Positions 45,805 to 53,241 of a DNA stretch of 64,000 nucleotides are shown one piece after another. The DNA comes from Aquisphaera insulae. Lineage in GTDB: Bacteria; Planctomycetota; Planctomycetia; Isosphaerales; Isosphaeraceae. Location of the stretch: the NCBI RefSeq assembly GCF_011064615.1, contig NZ_JAALJH010000011.1, positions 92,651-156,650 of the forward strand. Direction: 5' to 3'. Each line of letters starts with the position of its first letter. The first letter of the stretch is position 1. The notes beneath the pieces are model-generated. The model ran no database searches, was not told the origin of the DNA, and saw only the letters and a program-made list of their open reading frames with translations. The position numbers and the translations under genes are program-made.

Positions 45805-46572
45805 TCAACGAGGGACGGCCGGAAGCAGATCAAGTTGATCGCGAGTGATCGTAGAGAGTTCCCCGCGTGAAAGCTGGAACTCGTCGGTGGGAACCTGCCC
45901 CTTGGCGCGTTGGCACCAGGCGAAAGCCGTGCGCAGGGAGCGACACGTCTCGGGGCGCGAGAGGACCTTGGCGATGTCGAGTCCCTCGAGGATCCGGCGG
46001 CCGTGCTCGACCTCGTCGAACTTCCTGTCCGGGCCGAGTGCTGCAACGAGGCCCTTCAACTGATTCTTCGGGTGAGGTATCGTCTCCACGTCGCCTTCGT
46101 GGTCATTGAGCTGCGTCCCGAGGACTTGATTAATGGCCGCGGCGTCCCCGAAATAGTAGGCCTCGATCATGTTGACGAGGAAGTGGACCGAGGCCCGGGC
46201 TTCGAGGTGGACGGGCCGCAACATCACGTCGAATGCCGTCCGATACCGCTCATAGACTGCGTCCGCGTCACCGGATCGTGCTTGCTCCAGATCATCGACC
46301 AGAAGGACGAAGTCGAAGCCGTCGTTCAAGTACCTTCGGGCCTTCAGCCCGATATCCTCGTCCCTGTTGGCGATCTTCTTTCCACTGCCCAGCATTCTCG
46401 CCTGCCTGCCCGTTGAGCGGATCGGGCTGAGCTGGCCGAGTTGGTGGACGACTTCGAAGTGGCAATGGCCGTCTCGCGTGAGCGGTCGAAACAGGGCGTG
46501 AAGGAATTCTCGCTCACCATCGCCGGTGACGAACAAGGCGAAACGGTGGAAGGTCCATCCGGGCGAACTCAC
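45805..46572 (-). CDS. DUF4276 Toprim-like protein, partner of an AAA ATPase
   Basis: A 255-residue protein. FVTGDGEREFLHALFRPL near the N-terminus supplies the acidic residue of a Toprim-like site (the family norm is V-E-G-x-T-E-x-x-F). FDFVLLVDDLEQA (87-98) gives the D-D pair, and NMIEAYYFGD (134-143) fits the family's E-A-W-x-x-x-D block. DUF4276 is regarded as a divergent Toprim/OLD-type nuclease family. Its start overlaps the ATPase stop by four bases, so the two are translationally coupled. Together they look like a split OLD nuclease: ATPase and Toprim on separate chains. An anti-phage role is inferred from architecture and neighbourhood. Confidence 0.72.
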   Translation of the reverse strand: MSSPGWTFHRFALFVTGDGEREFLHALFRPLTRDGHCHFEVVHQLGQLSPIRSTGRQARMLGSGKKIANRDEDIGLKARRYLNDGFDFVLLVDDLEQARSGDADAVYERYRTAFDVMLRPVHLEARASVHFLVNMIEAYYFGDAAAINQVLGTQLNDHEGDVETIPHPKNQLKGLVAALGPDRKFDEVEHGRRILEGLDIAKVLSRPETCRSLRTAFAWCQRAKGQVPTDEFQLSRGELSTITRDQLDLLPAVPR

Positions 46573-47777
46573 CGCGCCGTCTCCTGGACCTCCGGCCGGA
46601 TGATCTCCTTGTCGGTTTGGCTTGCTATCAGACCACTCAGAAAGAGTGATCCTGCCGCGTACTGTTCGAGGAGATCCTGAATTCCGTCGATCGCGCTGAT
46701 CGGAGTGATTTCGGTGCGTCCGTTCCGTGTCTCGACGCTCAGAACCTGGTCCGCGGTGAAATGACTGATCAGGACCGGCGAATGCGTGGCCAGGATCATC
46801 TGCTTGTTCCAGTCCCGGGCCGCCTCGATCATGGCCTCCGCGAAGACGGCCTGGGCCCAGGGATGGAGCGAGGTTTCTGGCTCGTCGACGAGCAGCAACG
46901 AGTAACGGTCTCGGCCTTCTGAAAAGAGTGCGGTGAGCAGGATCAAGAGCTGGACGTGTCCATCCGAGACGCCGGATGCGAGGATCGGTTCTCGCCGCTC
47001 CTTCTCGATGAACTTCGCGTAAAGCGAATTCGGGCCCGTCGGTTCGATGACGAGATCTTCGAAGGAGCGAGGGAATGCCTTCCTCATATAGCCGATAATG
47101 GTGTCGTAGCGGTCGTCGAGCCGCCTCCGAGAATCGAGGTTGCGCAGAACCGACCAGAGGTTGTCGGCGAGATACGAGACCTTCGTCTCATAGCCGGCCT
47201 GCGAGCCATCCCTCTTCAGGCGATGGAGATGGAAAGACCGCGAGCGATAGCTGCGGACGTCGTGGAGGATCTGGTCAAGCTCCGCGGCCTCGTCGCTTGG
47301 GGTGTAGTCGAGATAACGGCCGAGGCTGAACTTCTCCGGCTCCCGGAGATCGATCGTGTTAGCTTGATCAACACCAAGAGGGTGGAACGCAGCTCTAGCT
47401 GTGCCTGGCAGGCGATGGATCAGTGCCCCATCCCGGCGAAGGAGGGATTCGAGCTTCTCCCCGGCGTACGGCTCGATTCGTCCCGACGAGAAGCTGAAGG
47501 TCAGCTCATAACGCACGCCTTCCGTTTCGAGCATCAGGACGATAGGTGAATTCGCGCCGGCGCCGTCGAACAGCAGCCCGATCCCATGATCCCGACTACT
47601 GGACGCAGCACTCACGCTTCGGATAGCACAATCGCGGACGAACCAAATCGTATCCAGGAGAGTGGATTTCCCGGCCCCATTGGGGCCGAAGAGGACGTTG
47701 ATTGACCCGAGGGGCAGATCAACCTCGGCCAGAGACCGGTAATTCTGAGCCTTGAGCCGAGTTAGCCGTGTTGCCAT
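46569..47777 (-). CDS. AAA_21/OLD-like ATPase paired with DUF4276
   Basis: A 402-residue ATPase. It begins MATRLTRLKAQNYRSL. Walker A is GPNGAGKST (31-39), the signature ASGVSDGHVQLL (267-278), Walker B LLLVDEPETSLHP (294-306), and the H-loop ATHSPV (330-335). A short C-terminal tail follows, and no Toprim domain is present. The start was fixed by GGAGGAGACC just before the ATG; the 15-residue upstream extension lies before that site. It overlaps the DUF4276 gene by four bases. It differs from PtuA in sequence and partner. DNA sensing and activation of the DUF4276 protein is a reasonable inference. Confidence 0.82.
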   Translation of the reverse strand: MATRLTRLKAQNYRSLAEVDLPLGSINVLFGPNGAGKSTLLDTIWFVRDCAIRSVSAASSSRDHGIGLLFDGAGANSPIVLMLETEGVRYELTFSFSSGRIEPYAGEKLESLLRRDGALIHRLPGTARAAFHPLGVDQANTIDLREPEKFSLGRYLDYTPSDEAAELDQILHDVRSYRSRSFHLHRLKRDGSQAGYETKVSYLADNLWSVLRNLDSRRRLDDRYDTIIGYMRKAFPRSFEDLVIEPTGPNSLYAKFIEKERREPILASGVSDGHVQLLILLTALFSEGRDRYSLLLVDEPETSLHPWAQAVFAEAMIEAARDWNKQMILATHSPVLISHFTADQVLSVETRNGRTEITPISAIDGIQDLLEQYAAGSLFLSGLIASQTDKEIIRPEVQETAR

Positions 47778-47869
47778 GGTCTCCTCCCCGGGGCGGATGC
47801 AATCCCCGAACGATTCTCGCATAGCAGGAGACGGCTGTCATCGTTCGGGAGCACAGGTGCATCATGCTC

Positions 47870-49339
47870 TCATCTCGTCTCCCCGGAGCCCTTCTCCGCC
47901 GGTGTCTCGATGACCGCCCGGATCCGCCCGGACTTCACCGCCTTCACCAGGGCCTTGTGGTCCTGCTCGGTCTGGTCGGCGTAGGCGACGGCGAAGTCGG
48001 CGATCGCCTGGTCGAAGGTTTCGGCCTTGCCCAGGTAGCCGGCGATCTCCGCGGGCTCGCCAGAGCGGGCGTGGGCGCGGGCGACGGTCCAGCCGCAGAG
48101 GCCGGCGTACTGGAGCATCGTCCCCGGCGTGTAGGTCTCGACCGCCGGCTTGATCTTCATGTCCTTGAGCTGGCGGACGTGATAGTGAGTGCCCCCTTCC
48201 AGTTCGGTCCAGCCGAGGAAGAGGTCGCTCGCCGACTGCATCAGGCGGCAGCCGTTGACGACCCTCCGGCCGTGATTGGAATAGATGCTCTCGCCCGCGT
48301 AGGGTTCCAGCACGGAGGGCCTCGCTTCCTTGACCTGAAGGAGGAGCGGGTCGTCCTCGTTCGCCAGCAGGAGGACGACCGAGCACCAGGTCCCCACGCT
48401 CCCCACCCCGACCACCTTCATGGCGATGTCCCTGAGGGTGAATCGGTCCAGCAGCCGCTTGCGGTCGTCGGGCAGGCTCGCGCGATAGCCGGCGAAGGCC
48501 GTCAGCACCCGCGAGGTGAACTCCTCTTCTCCGTCGGCGGGGAGGTGGAAGATCTCGGGCGGGCAGTCCTTGATGGTCGCCTCGCGGCCGACGATCTCCG
48601 CGAGCCTGGGGTCGGCGTGCTCGCGGGCGCTCTGCTGCTGGGCCTTGTCGAGCCGCTTCCGGACCGCCTTCCGCACCCCTTCGTCCTGGATCCGCGGGAT
48701 GAGGCTCTCCAGGTCGGCCCGCTGATACCAGACGTCGAGGACCCGCATCGACGCGAACGCCGCCATGCTCTCCCGGTAGGACCGGACGCACGCCTGCGCC
48801 GCCTCCCGCGACTGGGCTGCCGTGAAGCCGTTGTTCCTCCCCGCCAGGACGAAGCTGGCCGCCAGCCGTTTCACGTCCCATTCCCAGGGGGCCGGCAGGG
48901 TCTCGTCGAAGTCGTTGATGTCGAAGACCAGCCGGCGCTCGGGCGTGGCGAAGCCGCCGAAGTTCATCAGGTGGCAATCCCCGCAGGCCTGGACGCGCAG
49001 GCCCGTCGCGGGCGTGCCGGCGAGGTCGGCCGCCATGGTGATCGCGGCCCCCCGGAAGAAGGCGAACGGCGAGGCCATCATCCGCCCGTATCGGACCGGG
49101 ATCAGCTCCGGGATCCGTCCCTTGCTGGATTCCTCCAGGAGCGCGATCGGATCGGGCCGGTCGGCCTTCGGCTTCCACTTCGCGTGCGAGCTCCGGGGAC
49201 ATTCCGACCGCAAGGCCCGGCCTCGAAGCGAGGCCGCCTCGCGGCGGCTCCCGGCCTTGCCCGACGGGGGCTTCTCCTCGAGCGCAGCCTCCGGCTGAGG
49301 TCGCGTGCCGCCGTTGCCGTTCACCTGGCCTTCCAGCAT
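47870..49339 (-). CDS. DUF2252 family protein
   Basis: A 489-residue protein. After an Arg/Pro-rich N-terminal 60 residues come the blocks RYGRMMASPFAFFRG, GDCHLMNFGGFATPERR, FDINDFDETLPAPWEWDVKRLAAS, RDIAMKVVGVGSVGT, LFLGWTELEGGTHYHVRQL and CGWTVARAHARSG. These are hallmarks of DUF2252, a family distantly related to kinase-like/aminoglycoside-phosphotransferase folds (GDCHLMNF resembles the catalytic HGDxHxxN loop). The substrate is unknown. GGGAGG precedes the ATG by six bases. It is divergent from the photolyase gene. Confidence 0.87.
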   Translation of the reverse strand: MLEGQVNGNGGTRPQPEAALEEKPPSGKAGSRREAASLRGRALRSECPRSSHAKWKPKADRPDPIALLEESSKGRIPELIPVRYGRMMASPFAFFRGAAITMAADLAGTPATGLRVQACGDCHLMNFGGFATPERRLVFDINDFDETLPAPWEWDVKRLAASFVLAGRNNGFTAAQSREAAQACVRSYRESMAAFASMRVLDVWYQRADLESLIPRIQDEGVRKAVRKRLDKAQQQSAREHADPRLAEIVGREATIKDCPPEIFHLPADGEEEFTSRVLTAFAGYRASLPDDRKRLLDRFTLRDIAMKVVGVGSVGTWCSVVLLLANEDDPLLLQVKEARPSVLEPYAGESIYSNHGRRVVNGCRLMQSASDLFLGWTELEGGTHYHVRQLKDMKIKPAVETYTPGTMLQYAGLCGWTVARAHARSGEPAEIAGYLGKAETFDQAIADFAVAYADQTEQDHKALVKAVKSGRIRAVIETPAEKGSGETR

Positions 49340-49456
49340 GGTCGCCCTCCCGCGATTCCGGTGATGAGATGCGAGCGTGACCGTCTCGATCCGCCCCGAA
49401 GCTTACCGCAAGAGCGAGCGGCTTGCGCGGGCCATCCCCGGGGCTGGCCGGCCGAC

Positions 49457-49462
49457 TACAAT
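49457..49462 (+). promoter_or_regulatory. Candidate -10 (TACAAT) of the photolyase gene
   Basis: TACAAT followed by GGG. It overlaps an in-frame ATG at 49461, so translation must begin further downstream; the next good start is GTG at 49521. The -35 is not convincing. Confidence 0.4.
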
Positions 49463-49520
49463 GGGCGCGAGGCCCGGCGGCTCTCGGTCCTCGCCGACGT
49501 TACATCAGCGAAAGTCCGGC

Positions 49521-50939
49521 GTGAACGAAAAAACCCTGGCGAGACTCCTGGCGCCCCATCCCCGCGTCCGCGTCATCCGCCCCGGCGGTCCCGATCCGGC
49601 GGGCTCGTGCGTCGTCTACTGGATGCAGCGGGCCCAGCGCGGCGTCGACAACCCGGCGCTGAACATGGCGATCGCCGTTGGGAACGCGGCGGGCCTGCCC
49701 GTGATCGCGGTCTTCGGCCTGACCGCGGACTATCCCGGCGCCCAGCGGCGGCACTATCGGTTCCTCGTCGAGGGGCTCGCGGATGCGGGGGCCGACCTGG
49801 CGAGGCGGGGAGTCTCCCTGATCGTCCGCCTGGGATCCCCCGCCGACATCGTGCCGGCCTTCGCCGACGAGGTCCGGGCGGCCTTCGTCGTCGGCGACGA
49901 GAATCCGGTCCGCGTCGGCATGCTCTGGCGGCAGCGGATCGCGCGGGACCTCCGCGTCCCTTTCCACCTGGTGGATGCCGACGTTGTGGTACCGTCCTCC
50001 CTCTTCCCGAACGAGGAGTACGCCGCGCGAACGATCCGGCCGAAGATCCATCGAGTCCTGGACGAGTTCCTCAGGCCCCTTCCGGAGGTCTCGGCGCGGC
50101 ATCCCTGGCCCGAAGCGGCGTTGCTTCGGGGCGAGGCGATCGACGCGGACGGACTCATGGCGCGGCTCAGGGTCGGCGGCGCCGCCGAGGTCCCTGGGTA
50201 CGTCGGCGGCACGCGCGAGGCCCTCCGCCGGCTCCGGCGGTTCGCCCGCGAGCGGCTCGATCGCTATGCCCGCGACCGCAACGAGCCGACGCCCTACACC
50301 ACATCCGAGCTCTCCGCGCACCTGCACTTCGGCCACATCAGCCCGGTCACGATCGCGCTTCTTGCCCGCGAATCCGACGCCCCGGAGGAGGACGTCGCGG
50401 CGATCCTGGAGGAGCTGATCGTCCGCCGCGAGCTCTCGGTCAACTTCGTCGCTCGGAATCCGAATTACGACCGCCTGGCCGCGTGCCCCGCGTGGGCCCT
50501 GAAGACCCTGGCCGACCACGCCGGCGATCCCCGGCCGGTCCGCTACTCGGCCCGTCAGCTCGAGGAGGCCGAGACGCACGACCCGCTCTGGAACGCCGCC
50601 CAGAAGGAGGTGCTCCTGACGGGACGCATGCACAATTACCTGAGGATGTACTGGGCGAAGAAGATCCTCGAATGGTCCCCCGATGCGGAGTCGGCCTTCG
50701 AGGTTGCGCTCGACCTGAACGACCGGTACGAGATGGACGGCCGCGACCCCAACGGGTATGCGGGCGTCGCCTGGGCGATCGGCGGCAAGCACGATCGCCC
50801 CTGGCCGGAGCGTCCCATCTTCGGCACGGTCCGCTTCATGAGCTACGAGAGCACCCGGAAGAAGTTCGACTCCGCCGCGTACATCGCCCGGGTGCGGGAG
50901 ATCGAGCGGGGCGGGCCGCCTCAGGGCAGCGTGGAATAG
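49521..50939 (+). CDS. phrB: Class II deoxyribodipyrimidine photolyase
   Basis: A 472-residue flavoprotein that repairs UV-induced cyclobutane pyrimidine dimers using light. Class II marks are VVYWMQRAQRGVDNPAL near the N-terminus, TTSELSAHLHFGHISP, RRELSVNFVARNPNYD, WNAAQKEVLLTGRMHNYLR and LNDRYEMDGRDPNGYAG with AWAIGGKHDRPW. These bind FAD and include the Trp residues of the electron-transfer chain. The GTG start was chosen because the preceding in-frame region overlaps a TACAAT promoter box. The 3' end overlaps the convergent DUF4159 gene by 19 bases. Confidence 0.93.
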   Translation: MNEKTLARLLAPHPRVRVIRPGGPDPAGSCVVYWMQRAQRGVDNPALNMAIAVGNAAGLPVIAVFGLTADYPGAQRRHYRFLVEGLADAGADLARRGVSLIVRLGSPADIVPAFADEVRAAFVVGDENPVRVGMLWRQRIARDLRVPFHLVDADVVVPSSLFPNEEYAARTIRPKIHRVLDEFLRPLPEVSARHPWPEAALLRGEAIDADGLMARLRVGGAAEVPGYVGGTREALRRLRRFARERLDRYARDRNEPTPYTTSELSAHLHFGHISPVTIALLARESDAPEEDVAAILEELIVRRELSVNFVARNPNYDRLAACPAWALKTLADHAGDPRPVRYSARQLEEAETHDPLWNAAQKEVLLTGRMHNYLRMYWAKKILEWSPDAESAFEVALDLNDRYEMDGRDPNGYAGVAWAIGGKHDRPWPERPIFGTVRFMSYESTRKKFDSAAYIARVREIERGGPPQGSVE

Positions 50940-53200
50940 ATGACGATGTTGCCGGCGATCTCGATGGCCGACTTGTAATCGTAGCCCTTGCAGTCGAGTC
51001 CGGAATGGCGCTCGAGGGCGCAGCCGATGTCGTACTTGGAGTAGATGATGGCCCAGTGGCCGTCGATCTTGACCCCCTCGAGCTGGGGGAAGTCCTTGCC
51101 GCCGCCGGCGGCCTTCGTGTACTGGCAGGCGGAGAGGTCGAAGCCGACCTTGTAGAGCGTGTCATCCTTGGGGATGGGGACCATCGGGTTGTTGGGCAGC
51201 AGCTCGGCGACGAAGCGTCGGAAGGCGGCGTCGAAGGCGGGGCTGCCGCAGGCGGCGTCGCCGAAGATCGTCCCCCCTCCGGGCTGGAGGTGCCGCCGCA
51301 GCGCGTCCATGTCGTCCTTGTTGAACGAGAAGGCGGCCCGACCGTGGAGGTACGCGAGGGGGTAGTAGATGAGCGAGGGGTCGCCGGGGAGCATCTCCTT
51401 GTGGTTGATGACGACGTCGAAGGAGAGCGGGGCCTTGCGGAGGACATCCATGAGGTTGGGGATCGCCAGAGGGGCCACATTCCACTGGCCGCCATGCTCC
51501 AGCTTGGCGATCCGCAGCGCGCCGCGCTTTGCGGGATCCGCCTTGAAGTTGTGGACCTCGCGGACGACGAGCTTGTCGGCGGGCAGCTCGCGGCCGGTGG
51601 CGTAGTCGACGATGTTCTGGCCGACCTTCGTCGCCAGGATCACGGCGGTGTTGTCGGGCGAGCGTTCGGCCTGGTTCCAGTAGCAGGAGAGGTCCTTCGG
51701 GGAGTAGATGACGACGGTCCGGCAACCGTGCTCGATCCCCCAGAGCGGATAGGCGCCCGGCGTGATCAGGTGGCGGGCCCGCCAGACCGGGTGATCGTCG
51801 GAGAGGGGGCGAAGCTTGTACTCCTCCTCCGGGAAGACGCGCCGCATCAGGTCCTTGAAGCCCTCGTCGAACTTCTTGCTGCCGCAGCAGGCGTCGGCGA
51901 AGAGGAACCCTCCCTGCTCGACGAAGTCGCGGAGGTTCTTGCGGGCGATCTCGTCGAGCTCCGGGGCCTGGTGGCCGTTGAAGAAGAGGATCTGGGCCTG
52001 CATCAGGTCGGCGACCGTCGCGCTGGAGGGGTTGACGACCTGCCAGGTGAGCAGGCTCTTCCAGTCGCGGGAGACGACCGAGACGAGGTTGCGGATGTCG
52101 TCGGGGTCGTTGTTCCAGTCGCCCCGAGGCCCGTGCACCAGCTTGTTGATCAGCACCGGGGCGCGGCCCTTGGCCAGGAACAGGAGGGCGAAGCTCGTCG
52201 CCACGGTGGGGGCCTCGCCGACGCCTCGCCAGAATCCTCCCAGCCGGTCCTGGGCGCGGACGAGCTCCTCGGCGCCGAGGCGATACCAGTCGTGGTTGCC
52301 GAAGAACCGGATGCCCGCGAGCCGCCCGGCGCGCTCCAGGCCGTAGAGGAAGTACAGCTTCCACTGCTGCCCCATCGGGAAATTCTGGCCCACGCTGAAG
52401 TTCGAGGCCAGCCAGTCGATGCCGCGCTGGAGGTTCGAGTTGATCGATCCCTGGCCGCAGTTGCGGATCGCGTCCTGCTCGAGGAACTCCGCGCCCTGGA
52501 ATCGCTTGGAGCCGGTGATGACCAGGCTGGAGATCCCCGCGCAGGTCATGCTCGACGTCGAGAGCAGGTCCCCGGCGTGGTAGCCCCAGCCTCCATCCCG
52601 CCGCTGGGCCTTCTCCCAGTAGGAACGGGCCTGCTCCCAGGTGATCGCGTTGACCGGGACGCCGGCCTCGGCGGCGGCGTTGAGCCCGAGTAACGCGTAC
52701 TGGGTGTTCGAGTTGTCCCCCCCCTGGGGGACTGCGGTGTAGCTCCAGGAGCCGGCCGTCATCTGGTCCTTGCGCTTGATCTGGGCCGACTCCAGCCAGG
52801 TGACGTTCGCCGCCATCCGGAGCTGGTCCTTCTCCGGCTCCGCCGCCTGGAAGACCATGGTCTGGAGGGCGATGGCGTAAGTGCTGTTCAGGTCCTGCGG
52901 CCCGAATTTGCGGAGGTAGTCGAGCGCCTTGCGGATCGTCGGCGAGTCCGGCTTCTCCCCGGCGGTCAGGAGGGCCAGGGTGATCAGGCTGGTGGTCCCG
53001 GTCTTGGCCTGCTCGTTGGTGTCCTGCCAGGAGCCGTCATCCCGCTGCTCCTGCTTGAGGTAGCGGATGCCGTCGCGGATCGCCCGCTCGACCTCCTCCC
53101 GCGTGATCGCGCCGCGCGCGGTGGTCGCCGGGCCGATCAGCGAGGCCGTGCCGACGAGGGACGTCACGAGGAGGGGCAGGAATCGAGCATGGCGAATCAT
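50921..53200 (-). CDS. Exported DUF4159 protein with squalene-cyclase-like N-terminal domain (copy A)
   Basis: A 759-residue protein with a signal peptide (about residues 1-30, ending TARG). The N-terminal half has alpha/alpha-toroid repeats of the prenyltransferase/squalene-cyclase type: VERAIRDGIRYLKQEQ, DGSWQD, TSLITLALLTAGE, STYAIALQTMVFQ, NTQYALLGLNAAAEAG and RDGGWGY. The C-terminal half has two related DUF4159-like units: FVEQGGFLFADACCGSKKFD and LQPGGGTIFGDAACGSPAFD. It lies 41 bases after copy B on the same strand. DUF4159 proteins often accompany MoxR/DUF58/Bat genes, which here lie divergently at 57.5 kb. The function is unknown; an envelope or aggregate-assembly role is inferred. 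Confidence 0.82.
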   Translation of the reverse strand: MIRHARFLPLLVTSLVGTASLIGPATTARGAITREEVERAIRDGIRYLKQEQRDDGSWQDTNEQAKTGTTSLITLALLTAGEKPDSPTIRKALDYLRKFGPQDLNSTYAIALQTMVFQAAEPEKDQLRMAANVTWLESAQIKRKDQMTAGSWSYTAVPQGGDNSNTQYALLGLNAAAEAGVPVNAITWEQARSYWEKAQRRDGGWGYHAGDLLSTSSMTCAGISSLVITGSKRFQGAEFLEQDAIRNCGQGSINSNLQRGIDWLASNFSVGQNFPMGQQWKLYFLYGLERAGRLAGIRFFGNHDWYRLGAEELVRAQDRLGGFWRGVGEAPTVATSFALLFLAKGRAPVLINKLVHGPRGDWNNDPDDIRNLVSVVSRDWKSLLTWQVVNPSSATVADLMQAQILFFNGHQAPELDEIARKNLRDFVEQGGFLFADACCGSKKFDEGFKDLMRRVFPEEEYKLRPLSDDHPVWRARHLITPGAYPLWGIEHGCRTVVIYSPKDLSCYWNQAERSPDNTAVILATKVGQNIVDYATGRELPADKLVVREVHNFKADPAKRGALRIAKLEHGGQWNVAPLAIPNLMDVLRKAPLSFDVVINHKEMLPGDPSLIYYPLAYLHGRAAFSFNKDDMDALRRHLQPGGGTIFGDAACGSPAFDAAFRRFVAELLPNNPMVPIPKDDTLYKVGFDLSACQYTKAAGGGKDFPQLEGVKIDGHWAIIYSKYDIGCALERHSGLDCKGYDYKSAIEIAGNIVIYSTLP

Positions 53201-53241
53201 GGGGCGATCTCGAAGGGGCGGATTCAATCGGCCGACCGGGG

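Noticed and set aside
45805..47777. Gabija system
   Set aside because: The ATPase lacks a fused Toprim domain and there is no UvrD-like helicase gene; the partner is DUF4276.
47864..52693. A 1609-codon plus-strand open frame
   Set aside because: It runs antisense through the DUF2252, photolyase (other frame) and DUF4159 genes. It is Arg/Gly/Pro/Asp-rich and has no domain; it is a GC-skew shadow.
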